From: DYIB01 sp049320945
GTDB taxonomy: Bacteria; Pseudomonadota; Gammaproteobacteria; Burkholderiales; Rhodocyclaceae
Assembly: GCA_049320945.1 (NCBI GenBank)
Contig: JBMOQT010000061.1
Location: 1 to 14,572, forward strand
DNA length: 14,572 nt
Direction of reading: 5' to 3'
The position numbers and the translations under genes were made by a program. Of the stretch, positions 7,177 through 13,980 are shown one piece after another (the stretch's first letter is position 1; every line of letters begins with the position of its first letter). The notes beneath the pieces are model-generated. The model did not search any database. It was not told the origin of the DNA and was given only the letters and a program-made list of their open reading frames with translations.

Positions 7177-8978
7177 TCTCGACCATCATCAACCGCCGCG
7201 ATCTCGAATTCCATCTGTTCGAGACCCTGGACGTGGAGGCGTTGCTGGCGCGTCCGCGCTTTGCCGATCACTCGCGCGAAACCCTGACCGCCGCCCTGGA
7301 CACCGCCCAGGCCATCGCCGAGGAGAAGTTCGCGCCCCACAACCGCAAGGCGGACGAGAACGAGCCCCGCTTCGACGGCGAGCGGGTGTCCATGATCCCC
7401 GAGGTGAAGGAGGCCCTGAAGGCCTTCTGCGACGCCGGGCTGATGGCCGCCGCCCACGACTACGAGCTGGGCGGCATGCAGCTGCCGGTGGTGATGGCCC
7501 AGGCCTGCTTCTCCCTGTTCAAGGCGGCCAACGTGTCCACGGCGGCCTACCCTTTCCTCACCATCGGCAACGCCAACGTCATTCACCGCTTCGGCTCGCG
7601 TGAGCAGAAGGAGCGCTACCTCAAGCCGCTGCTGGCCGGCCGCTGGTTCGGCACCATGGCCCTCACCGAGCCCCAGGCGGGATCGTCCCTGTCGGACATC
7701 AAGACCAGCGCCACGCCCAACCCGGACGGCAGCTACTCCATCAAGGGCAACAAGATCTTCATCTCGGCGGGCGACCACGAGCTGTCGGAGAATATCGTGC
7801 ACCTGGTGCTGGCCAAGATCCCGGGCGGTCCGCCCGGCGTGAAGGGCATCTCCCTGTTCATCGTGCCCAAGTACCGGGTGAACGCCGACGGCAGCCTGGG
7901 CCCGCGCAACGATGTGGCCCTGGCCGGGCTGATCCACAAGATGGGCTACCGCGGCACCACCTCCACCATGCTGTCCTTCGGCGAGAAGGGCCAATGCATC
8001 GGCGAGCTGGTGGGCGAGCCGCACAAGGGCCTGTCCTACATGTTCCACATGATGAACGAGGCGCGCATCGGCGTCGGCATGGGCGCGGTGATGCTGGGCT
8101 ACCGCGGCTACCTGGCCGCCCTGGACTACGCGCGCCAGCGGCCCCAGGGGCGGCACCCCGGCGCCAAGAACCCGCAGACGCCCCAGATCCCCATCATCGA
8201 ACACGCCGACGTGCGGCGCATGCTGCTGGCCCAGAAGAGCTACGTGGAGGGCGGCTACGCCCTGTGCCTGTACGCCGCCCGTCTGGTGGATGAGCAGAAC
8301 ACGGGCGACACCCCCGAGGCGCGCAGCCGCGCCGGCCTGCTGCTGGACCTGCTCACGCCCGTGGTGAAGTCCTGGCCCTCCCAGTTCTGCCTGGAGGCCA
8401 ACAGCCTCGCCATCCAGGTGCACGGCGGCTACGGCTACACGCGCGAATACCCGGTGGAGCAGTTCTACCGGGACAACCGCCTCAATCCCATCCACGAAGG
8501 CACCCACGGCATCCAGGCCCTGGACCTGCTCGGGCGCAAGGTGGTGGCCGACGGGGGCGCCGCTTTCGCGCTGCTCACGGACGAAGTGCGGCGCGACATC
8601 GAAGCGGCGGCCGGGGACGAGATCCTGCGCGAGTTCGCCGTGGCGCTGCACAAGGCCTGGGAGGCGCTCGCCGCCACCACCCGGCGCCTGACCGGGGCGG
8701 CTTCCCGGGACACGGATCTCGCCCTGGCCAACGCCAGCGTGTACCTGGAAGCCTTCGGCCACACGGTGCTGGCCTGGCTGTGGCTGCGCCAGGCGCTCGC
8801 CGCCGCCCGGGGGCTACGCGCCGGCCAGGGCGCCGATGCCGCCTTCTACCGCGGCAAGCTGGCCGCCTGCCGTTATTTCTTCCGCTGGGAATTGCCCAGG
8901 ACCGGTCCCCAGCTCGAGCTGCTGGACAGTCTCGATGGGACCTGTTTCGAAATGAAACCGGAGTGGTTCTACAGATGA
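7173..8978 (+). CDS. Large acyl-CoA dehydrogenase with C-terminal extension (DmdC/AidB-like)
   Basis: A 601-residue flavoprotein of the long acyl-CoA dehydrogenase branch. The core holds MALTEPQAGSSLSDIKT for FAD/substrate binding, FISAGDHELSENIVHLVLA in the mid-domain, VHGGYGYTREYPVEQFYRD, and the catalytic E442 in IHEGTHGIQ. The last ~120 residues form the extra helical domain typical of this branch (PF12806-like). Relatives are methylthiopropionyl-CoA dehydrogenase DmdC (similar length) and PhaJ/PHA-linked dehydrogenases; substrate assignments in this branch are weak. The start at 7173 gives an ATGA overlap with the previous stop; an ATG at 7167 is also possible. The 3' end again overlaps the next gene by ATGA. 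It probably desaturates a second, chemically different intermediate from the heteromer's substrate. Confidence 0.9.
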   Translation: MISTIINRRDLEFHLFETLDVEALLARPRFADHSRETLTAALDTAQAIAEEKFAPHNRKADENEPRFDGERVSMIPEVKEALKAFCDAGLMAAAHDYELGGMQLPVVMAQACFSLFKAANVSTAAYPFLTIGNANVIHRFGSREQKERYLKPLLAGRWFGTMALTEPQAGSSLSDIKTSATPNPDGSYSIKGNKIFISAGDHELSENIVHLVLAKIPGGPPGVKGISLFIVPKYRVNADGSLGPRNDVALAGLIHKMGYRGTTSTMLSFGEKGQCIGELVGEPHKGLSYMFHMMNEARIGVGMGAVMLGYRGYLAALDYARQRPQGRHPGAKNPQTPQIPIIEHADVRRMLLAQKSYVEGGYALCLYAARLVDEQNTGDTPEARSRAGLLLDLLTPVVKSWPSQFCLEANSLAIQVHGGYGYTREYPVEQFYRDNRLNPIHEGTHGIQALDLLGRKVVADGGAAFALLTDEVRRDIEAAAGDEILREFAVALHKAWEALAATTRRLTGAASRDTDLALANASVYLEAFGHTVLAWLWLRQALAAARGLRAGQGADAAFYRGKLAACRYFFRWELPRTGPQLELLDSLDGTCFEMKPEWFYR

Positions 8979-9436
8979 GCAAGCACTACAAATACTATTG
9001 GGAAGACTTCGCCCCCGGCAGCACGCGCGAGTTCGGCGGCATCGAGCTGACGCGCGAAGCCATCATGGAGTTTGCCCGCCAGTTCGACCCCCAACCGTTC
9101 CACGTGGACGAGGAGGCGGCCCGGCACTCCATGTTCGGCGGGCTCATCGCCAGCGGCTGGCACACCTGCGCCCTGGCCATGCGCATGATGTGCGACGCCT
9201 ACCTGCTGGAAGCCGCCAGCCTCGGCTCGCCCGGCGTCGAGAACCTGCGCTGGCTCAAGCCGGTGCGCCCGGGCGACGTGCTGCGGGTGCGCACCACGGT
9301 GCTGGAGGCGCGCCCCATGGAGAGCAAGCCCCACATCGGCCTGGTGCGCAACCGCTGGGACGTGTTCAACCAGAAGGACGAAACGGTGATGCAGATGGAA
9401 GGCTACGGCATGTTCCGCCGCCGCCAGGCGGCATGA
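8975..9436 (+). CDS. MaoC-family (R)-enoyl-CoA hydratase/dehydratase 1
   Basis: A 153-residue single hot-dog protein. The hydratase-2 catalytic pair is visible as D38 and H43 in FDPQPFHVDEE, followed by FGGLIASGWHT, the substrate-facing helix end. It should add water across an enoyl-CoA double bond with R stereochemistry, or act on a related dehydration. The C-terminal part (LRWLKPVRPGDVLRVRTTV) is the classical MaoC second motif. Start is within the ATGA overlap at 8975, with GGAG upstream inside the previous gene. Some relatives work on mesaconyl-type or steroid-derived CoA esters as partners of heteromeric dehydrogenases; which applies here is unknown. Confidence 0.9.
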   Translation: MSKHYKYYWEDFAPGSTREFGGIELTREAIMEFARQFDPQPFHVDEEAARHSMFGGLIASGWHTCALAMRMMCDAYLLEAASLGSPGVENLRWLKPVRPGDVLRVRTTVLEARPMESKPHIGLVRNRWDVFNQKDETVMQMEGYGMFRRRQAA

Positions 9437-9437
9437 C

Positions 9438-10160
9438 ATGGCCAAGATCCACGTCCTCCTGAAGAAGGAAGAGCTGGACGGCCAGCGCCTGCCCGGCAAG
9501 GTGGTGGTGGTGCTGGACATCCTGTTCGCCACCACCTCCATCGTCACGGCCCTGGCCCACGGCGCCCGGGAAGTGGTGCCGGCCCTCAACGGCGAGGCCT
9601 GCCTGGCCCAGGCCAAGGGCCGGGCGCCCGGCTCTTACATCCTGTCGGGGGAGCTCAACGCCGACACCCTGCCCGGCTTCGCCCATCCCACGCCGCTCGC
9701 CCTGCTGCGCGAGGACCTGGCCGGCCGCAGCGTGCTCTACTCCACTACCAACGGCACCGTTGCCCTGGCCAAGTCCCACGCGGCGGACCACGTCTACGCC
9801 GCCGCGCTGCTCAACGGCGAAGCGGTGGTGGAGCACATCCTCAAGCACCACGGCGGCAAGACGGTGCTGATCGTGTGCTCCGGCTCGGCCGACAACTTCA
9901 ACCTGGAGGACTTCTACGGCGCCGGCTATTTCGTGTCCCTGTTCGCCCAGCGCGCCGGAGGCAAGCTGCAGTTCTCGGATGCCGCCCTGGCGGCGGAAAT
10001 CCTGCACGAGCGCGGCGACGCCCTGGAATGCCTGACCCGGGCGCGGGTCGGCCGCATGATGCTGGCGCGCGACCTGGAGGACGAGATCCGCTTCGCCGCC
10101 CGCAAGAATTGCTACACGGTGGTGCCGCACCTGGTGGAGGGCAGCCTGCGCCCGGCGTAG
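9438..10160 (+). CDS. comB: ComB-family 2-phosphosulfolactate phosphatase-like protein
   Basis: A 240-residue protein of the ComB family (PF04029), known for Mg-dependent removal of phosphate from 2-phosphosulfolactate in coenzyme M synthesis. Family marks are VVVLDILFATTSIVTAL (23-39), LSGELNA (69-75), YSTTNGTVAL (101-110) and CSGSADNFNLEDFYGAG (147-163). In typical members, as I recall them, the first motif reads DVLRATT; here F30 replaces that arginine, suggesting altered substrate use. It starts one base after the MaoC stop and is embedded between acyl-CoA genes, so it is surely co-transcribed with them. No comA, comC, comD or comE lies in the window, so coenzyme M synthesis is not supported. 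A role as phosphatase on a pathway intermediate is possible but speculative. Confidence 0.85.
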   Translation: MAKIHVLLKKEELDGQRLPGKVVVVLDILFATTSIVTALAHGAREVVPALNGEACLAQAKGRAPGSYILSGELNADTLPGFAHPTPLALLREDLAGRSVLYSTTNGTVALAKSHAADHVYAAALLNGEAVVEHILKHHGGKTVLIVCSGSADNFNLEDFYGAGYFVSLFAQRAGGKLQFSDAALAAEILHERGDALECLTRARVGRMMLARDLEDEIRFAARKNCYTVVPHLVEGSLRPA

Positions 10161-10183
10161 CTGATCAACACACGGAGGAGCCC

Positions 10184-10996
10184 ATGGAGTTTCGATCCCT
10201 GCAAGTCAGTCTCGACGGCCCTGTCGCATCCATCCGCCTCAACCGCCCCGACAAGGCCAACGCCATCGATCTTCCCACCTGGCACGAGATCCGGGAAGCC
10301 ATGCGCTGGCTGGACGACACGCCGGCGGCGCGCGTGGGCATCCTCTCGGGCGCCGGCAGGCACTTCTGCGCCGGCATCGACCTGGCGGACCTGGCCCGCC
10401 TCAAGGAGCAGGTGCGCCACCCCTGCGACGGCCGCGCCCGGGAGAAGCTGCGCAGCCTCATCCTCGACCTTCAGGACACCCTCACCGCCATCGAGCGCTG
10501 CCGCAAGCCGGTGATCGCCGCCATCCACGGCGCCTGCGTGGGCGGCGGCATCGACCTCATCAGCGCCTGCGACCTGCGCTACTGCAGCGCCGATGCGACG
10601 TTCTCCATCAAGGAGATCGACGTGGGCATGACCGCCGACCTGGGCACCCTGCAGCGCCTGCCGCGGCTCATCGGCGAAGGCATGGCGCGCGAGCTGGCCT
10701 ACACCGGCCGCCCGGTGGACGGACGCGAAGCCCAGGCGCTGCGCCTGGTCAACCGCTGCTACGACACCCCCGAAGCCCTGCACGCAGGCGTGGCCGAACT
10801 GGCGCGCACCATCGCCGCCAAGTCGCCCCTGTCGGTGCGCGGCTGCAAGGAAATGATCACCTATGCCCGCGACCACTCGGTCGCCGACGGCCTCAACTAC
10901 ATCGCCACCTGGAACGCCGCCATGCTGCTCTCCGCCGACCTGGGCGAAGCCCTGCAGGCCGGCAGGGAGCGCCGCGCGCCGGTGTTCGACGACTGA
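10184..10996 (+). CDS. Delta3,5-delta2,4-dienoyl-CoA isomerase (ECH1-like crotonase)
   Basis: A 270-residue crotonase-fold enzyme. It shows the oxyanion-hole segments FCAGIDLADLA and GACVGGGIDLISACDLRYC and, importantly, the three acidic residues of the mammalian ECH1 isomerase in exact spacing: D124 (GGGID), E144 (IKE) and D152 (TAD), matching D176, E196 and D204 of the rat enzyme. Further shared text includes VDVG-type and GTLQRLPRLIG segments and YARDHSVADGLNYIATWN near the C-terminus. ECH1 shifts double bonds in 3,5-dienoyl-CoA esters during breakdown of unsaturated acyl chains with odd-placed double bonds. This is a more specific call than plain enoyl-CoA hydratase. Start at 10184 follows GGAGGAG. 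Gap to ComB-like gene is 23 bases. Confidence 0.9.
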   Translation: MEFRSLQVSLDGPVASIRLNRPDKANAIDLPTWHEIREAMRWLDDTPAARVGILSGAGRHFCAGIDLADLARLKEQVRHPCDGRAREKLRSLILDLQDTLTAIERCRKPVIAAIHGACVGGGIDLISACDLRYCSADATFSIKEIDVGMTADLGTLQRLPRLIGEGMARELAYTGRPVDGREAQALRLVNRCYDTPEALHAGVAELARTIAAKSPLSVRGCKEMITYARDHSVADGLNYIATWNAAMLLSADLGEALQAGRERRAPVFDD

Positions 10997-11014
10997 TCCG
11001 CGGGAGGTGAGCGC

Positions 11015-11896
11015 ATGGAACACCACTATGCCGACATCAACGGCACGCGCCTGCACTACGTGAGCGCCGGCGCCCGGGGTCCCCTGATCCTGTTCGTCCA
11101 TGGCTTCCCCGAGTTCTGGTACGCCTGGAAAGCACAGCTGGAGGACTTCTCCCGCGACCACCAGGCCGTGGCCCTGGACATGCGCGGCTACAACCTGTCC
11201 GACAAGCCGGCGGACGTGAAAGCCTACCGGGCCAAGCACCTGGTGCAAGACCTGCGCGGACTGATCGACCACCTGGGCGGACGCCCCTGCGTCCTGGTGG
11301 CCCACGACTGGGGCGGCGCCGTCGCCTGGAACTTCGCCGTGGAGTACCCCGAGTACCTGTCCCGGCTGGTGATCATCAACGCGCCCCATCCGGTGCTGTT
11401 TTCCCGGGCGCTGCGCACCAGCCCGGAACAGGCGGCCGCCAGTCAGTACATGGTGCTGCTGCGCTCCCAGAAGGCCGAGCGCGTGCTGGCGGAGAACGAT
11501 TACGCGCGCCTGGTGCGCATGCTGCGCAGCGAAGGCGGAGCCGGCCGCGCCTGGCTGGGCGACGACGACCTGGAGCTGTACCGGGAAGCCTGGGCGCGCC
11601 CCGGTGCGCTCACCGGCGGCCTCAACTATTACCGGGCGTCGCCCCTCTACCCCGCCTCGCCCGACGATCCCCAGTATGAGCCCCCGCACCTGGACCCGGC
11701 CGCCTTCACCGTCTCCGTGCCCACCCTGGTCATCTGGGGCGAGCGCGACCGGGCGCTGCGCCCGGTGCTGCTGGAGGGCATGGGCGAAGTGGTGCGCAAG
11801 CTCACGGTCAAGCGCATCCCCGAGGGCTCCCACTGGGTGGCCCACGAATACCCCGATCTGGTGAATCGCCACATACGCGAGTTCATTTCGAACTGA
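11015..11896 (+). CDS. Alpha/beta hydrolase, epoxide hydrolase-like
   Basis: A 293-residue alpha/beta-hydrolase. The oxyanion motif HGFPEFW (H29-W35), RGYNLSDKP, and the nucleophile elbow VAHDWGG with D98 rather than Ser place it in the epoxide hydrolase/haloalkane dehalogenase group. The triad is completed by D245 (WGERD) and H273 (GSHWV). The cap carries LNYYR (Y205/Y206), where epoxide hydrolases have a ring-opening Tyr. RGYN and the tyrosines favour epoxide hydrolase over haloacetate dehalogenase, but the two are hard to separate by eye. GGGAGG precedes the ATG at 11015. In this setting it may open an epoxide or hydrolyse a ring/ester intermediate; many relatives have other natural substrates. 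Confidence 0.83.
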   Translation: MEHHYADINGTRLHYVSAGARGPLILFVHGFPEFWYAWKAQLEDFSRDHQAVALDMRGYNLSDKPADVKAYRAKHLVQDLRGLIDHLGGRPCVLVAHDWGGAVAWNFAVEYPEYLSRLVIINAPHPVLFSRALRTSPEQAAASQYMVLLRSQKAERVLAENDYARLVRMLRSEGGAGRAWLGDDDLELYREAWARPGALTGGLNYYRASPLYPASPDDPQYEPPHLDPAAFTVSVPTLVIWGERDRALRPVLLEGMGEVVRKLTVKRIPEGSHWVAHEYPDLVNRHIREFISN

Positions 11897-11912
11897 ACCG
11901 AGGAAGACACGA

Positions 11913-12374
11913 GTGCCGAAAGCCGAATTCCAGCATCTTTCAGAATTGCGCCAGCACATCGGCCAGGAAGTGGCCGTCAGCGACTGGCTGCAGATCACCC
12001 AGGAGCGCATCAACCTGTTCGCCGAAGCCACCGGCGACCACCAGTGGATCCACGTGGACCCCGAGCGCGCCGCCCGGGAGTCCCCCTTCGGCGCCACCAT
12101 CGCCCACGGCTTCCTCACCCTGTCGCTGCTGGCCCACCTGCTTACCGAGACCATCGTCATGCGCGACGTCAAGATGGGCATCAACTACGGCCTCAACCGT
12201 GTGCGCTTCACCCACCCGGTCAAGGCCGGCAGCCGCATCCGCGCCCGCATCGTGCTGGCCGCGCTCGAGGACATCCCCGGCGGCGCCCAGCTCACCTGGA
12301 ACGTCACCGTCGAACTGGAAGGCAGCGACAAGCCCGCCTGCCTGGCGGAGATGATCAGCCGGCGCTATCCGTGA
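11913..12374 (+). CDS. MaoC-family (R)-enoyl-CoA hydratase 2
   Basis: A second 153-residue single hot-dog hydratase, with the catalytic pair D42 and H47 in ATGDHQWIHVDPERA and the following FGATIAHGFLTLSLL. It resembles the PhaJ/NodN-like branch more than the first MaoC protein does, so the two probably act on different intermediates. The start is GTG at 11913: AGGAAG lies 6 bases upstream and the first in-frame ATG falls far inside the conserved fold. Last gene of the plus-strand cluster; its final 10 bases overlap the end of the convergent DUF2721 gene. No clear terminator separates the two. Confidence 0.9.
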   Translation: MPKAEFQHLSELRQHIGQEVAVSDWLQITQERINLFAEATGDHQWIHVDPERAARESPFGATIAHGFLTLSLLAHLLTETIVMRDVKMGINYGLNRVRFTHPVKAGSRIRARIVLAALEDIPGGAQLTWNVTVELEGSDKPACLAEMISRRYP

Positions 12375-12832
12375 TCAGAGGTCTTGCGCGGCAAATGCCT
12401 GCCGAACCGCAGCACGTGTGCGGCGAGCAGGGTCTCGGCGAGAAAGCACAGCAGCGCAAGGACAAACAGGATGATTCCCGCGAGGAAAGTCGTGGGAACC
12501 ACCTTCATGCTGCGTAACGCAGTGGTCTCCGCCAGGAACAGCTCCATGACCGTCAGTCCGATCATCACGCCGCAAAGAGTGAGCAGCGTGATGGATGCAT
12601 TCACCAGTCGTCCGCGCAGCTTCAGGGTGTCGAGTTCCCGATAGGAAGCGGCGACGTTTTTGGCTGTCTGGGATTCCAGGCGCTCTTCAATGAGGCGGGC
12701 GCGATCGATGATTCGCGAAAGCCGCGCTGCCACGGACCCTATCAGGGAGGCCACCGCCGTCAGCAGAAACACCGGCGCGACTGCCAACTGTATGCCTTGC
12801 GATAGGGAAATGGGCTCTGTCGCGGCGACCAT
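12365..12832 (-). CDS. DUF2721 family membrane protein
   Basis: A 155-residue inner-membrane protein of the DUF2721 family. Three hydrophobic segments can be seen: around residues 14-34 (LAVAPVFLLTAVASLIGSV), 78-100 (TLLTLCGVMIGLTVMELF), and 115-140 (FLAGIILFVLALLCFLAETLL). The loop between the first two is highly charged and helical (RLSRIIDRARLIEERL) and likely cytoplasmic. The family has no known function. The gene starts 11 bases after the stop of the 77-aa gene on the same strand, so they form an operon. Its end overlaps the convergent MaoC gene by 10 bases. Confidence 0.85.
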   Translation of the reverse strand: MVAATEPISLSQGIQLAVAPVFLLTAVASLIGSVAARLSRIIDRARLIEERLESQTAKNVAASYRELDTLKLRGRLVNASITLLTLCGVMIGLTVMELFLAETTALRSMKVVPTTFLAGIILFVLALLCFLAETLLAAHVLRFGRHLPRKTSDHG

Positions 12833-12843
12833 AAGATCGCACT

Positions 12844-13077
12844 TCAGAGCCCGACCAGCTCAGCGTGTACGCCCTGTTCCGTCACTTTGCACAGAATCTT
12901 CTTGGCGCTGGTGCAGTCCGGATTGAAGGCGACCAGCATGAGATGCATTTTGCCTGCGGGAACGCTGGCGCTGATGACGCATTCATCCTTGCGCACTGCC
13001 TCCTCCAGCTTCGCCAGGGCTTCCTTGGAAAGCGACTCGTCGATGTGCACCAGAACATCCGCAATCGAGATCTCCAT
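12844..13077 (-). CDS. 77-aa conserved hypothetical protein, ferredoxin-fold (HMA-like) without CxxC
   Basis: A small soluble protein, MEISIADVLVHIDESLSKEALAKLEEAVRK... in two pieces: the beta-alpha-beta pattern (VLVHIDE, helix SKEALAKLEEAVRK, VISASVPAG, LMLVAFNPD, helix SAKKILCKVTEQG, HAELVGL) is that of heavy-metal-associated domains. The metal-binding CxxC is absent; its two cysteines near residue 33 and in TSAKKILC do not pair as a motif. Function unknown. The start is secured by GAGGAGGAGG eight bases before the ATG, and a TATAAT box lies 41 bases upstream. It heads the two-gene unit with the DUF2721 gene. Confidence 0.75.
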   Translation of the reverse strand: MEISIADVLVHIDESLSKEALAKLEEAVRKDECVISASVPAGKMHLMLVAFNPDCTSAKKILCKVTEQGVHAELVGL

Positions 13078-13118
13078 GATGTAACCTCCTCCTCTCCATG
13101 AGCTCGGTTCTTCAATCG

Positions 13119-13124
13119 ATTATA
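13119..13124 (-). promoter_or_regulatory. Consensus -10 box (TATAAT) of the 77-aa/DUF2721 operon
   Basis: Read on the minus strand the bases are a perfect TATAAT, set in CCTATAATCG, 41 bases before the ATG at 13077. The -35 is poor (TCGATG at 17-base spacing). The predicted leader is about 35 bases. The divergent csp promoter lies only ~55 bases away. Confidence 0.55.
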
Positions 13125-13177
13125 GGCCGTCGGAGCGCGACCATCGATCACGAAACACGAACAGCCAAAAATAAACA

Positions 13178-13204
13178 TTGACCCGGACCGCGAATCCCTA
13201 TACA
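13178..13204 (+). promoter_or_regulatory. Putative sigma70 promoter of the cold-shock gene
   Basis: TTGACC (13178-13183) and TATACA (13199-13204) are separated by 15 bases, slightly short; ATTGAC/CTATAC readings give 16. Transcription from here would give a leader of about 150 bases, as usual for CspA-type genes whose leader folds differently in the cold. Confidence 0.5.
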
Positions 13205-13359
13205 GTGCGCGGGCACTCGCATCAAGCTGTGTGTCTTTGCGGCATCCTTGCTGTCTCGCTTCATCCCGAAGCCGGTTGGTTCGATTCCCTCAGTTACGTT
13301 TCTTGTGTGCCGGTGCCTCCTGGGCGTCTGCCCATATTTTGCACAATGAGGAAGGTAAC
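13205..13359 (+). promoter_or_regulatory. Long 5' leader of the cold-shock gene
   Basis: About 150 non-coding bases precede the csp start. A small stem TGGGC-GTCT-GCCCA (13321-13334) is followed by TATTTT, close to the AGGAAGG ribosome site. It could form a structured leader that controls translation or early termination. I see no match to the E. coli cold box. Role as an RNA thermosensor is inferred from the family. Confidence 0.4.
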
Positions 13360-13569
13360 ATGAGTATCAAACTAGGCACGGTCAAATGGTTCAACGACGC
13401 CAAAGGCTTCGGCTTCATCACGCCCGACGAGGGCGGCGAAGACCTGTTCGCCCACTTCAGCGAAATCCAGGGCGACGGCTTCAAGTCCCTGAAGGAGAAC
13501 CAGCGCGTGCAGTTCGAAGTCACCCAAGGCAAGAAAGGCCTCCAGGCCAGCAAGATTCGCGCGGCTTGA
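13360..13569 (+). CDS. Cold-shock protein (CspA family)
   Basis: A 69-residue single cold-shock domain that binds single-stranded RNA and DNA and melts mRNA structure. RNP1 is KGFGFI (residues 15-20), and RNP2 is DLFAHFS (28-34); GTVKWFNDAKGFGF is the family signature. The ATG at 13360 follows AGGAAGG at good spacing, and upstream in-frame ATGs would add unrelated residues. A strong terminator follows 20 bases after the stop. Linkage to infA, also a one-domain OB-fold RNA-binding protein, is a recurrent layout in betaproteobacteria, from memory. Confidence 0.95.
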   Translation: MSIKLGTVKWFNDAKGFGFITPDEGGEDLFAHFSEIQGDGFKSLKENQRVQFEVTQGKKGLQASKIRAA

Positions 13570-13589
13570 GCGCAGCTTGCTCCCATCGC

Positions 13590-13622
13590 AAAACCGCGGC
13601 TTTGCCGCGGTTTTTGTTTTTT
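13590..13622 (+). terminator. Strong intrinsic terminator after the cold-shock gene
   Basis: AAAACCGCGGC and GCCGCGGTTTT form a perfect 11-bp stem with a TTT loop, followed by TGTTTTTT. It ends the csp transcript. infA starts 26 bases after it, so infA needs either read-through or a promoter within this small gap; none is obvious. Confidence 0.9.
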
Positions 13623-13647
13623 CCCGCAGGTTTCAGGAGGTCGCGAT

Positions 13648-13911
13648 ATGGCCAAGGAAGAATTGCTCGAATTGGAAGGCGTGGTGTCCGAAGTGCTGCC
13701 GGACACGCGCTTTCGCGTGACCCTGGACAACGGCAACGTGGTGTCGGCCTACGCCTCCGGCAAGATGCGCAAGCACCGCATCCGTATTCTCGCCGGCGAC
13801 AAGGTCACGGTCGAGATCTCGGTCTATGACTTGAGCAAGGCGCGCATCCGTTTCCGCCACAAGGACGAGCCGTCGGGCGCTCCCCGGCCGGCCCAGTTCC
13901 GGCGCCGCTGA
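13648..13911 (+). CDS. infA: Translation initiation factor IF-1
   Basis: An 87-residue S1/OB-fold factor that binds the ribosomal A site on the 30S subunit during initiation. MAKEELLELEGVVSEVLPDTRF, followed by LDNGNVVSAYASGKMRKHRIRILAGDKV and SKARIRFRH, is diagnostic. It is longer than the usual 72-residue IF-1 because of a basic, Pro-rich tail (SGAPRPAQFRRR), a form I associate with betaproteobacteria that often have a second infA in the ribosomal-protein operon. AGGAGGT lies 7 bases before the ATG, a near-perfect anti-16S match. Placement behind the csp terminator hints at cold-responsive read-through, which is inference. Confidence 0.95.
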   Translation: MAKEELLELEGVVSEVLPDTRFRVTLDNGNVVSAYASGKMRKHRIRILAGDKVTVEISVYDLSKARIRFRHKDEPSGAPRPAQFRRR

Positions 13912-13941
13912 CGGGGCTGGGGAAGACCTGGCCCCTGCCGG

Positions 13942-13947
13942 TATACT
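13942..13947 (+). promoter_or_regulatory. -10-like TATACT before the small membrane-protein gene
   Basis: TATACT lies 34 bases before the ATG at 13981, in a GC-rich context where such a box is rare. No convincing -35 stands 16-18 bases upstream. A short leader carrying the GGAG site would result. Confidence 0.35.
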
Positions 13948-13980
13948 GGCGCCCGGCACATCCCCCACGGAGAACATGAC

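Noticed and set aside
9438..10160. Evidence for coenzyme M biosynthesis
   Set aside because: Only the ComB-like gene is present, with an altered motif residue; no partner genes in the window.
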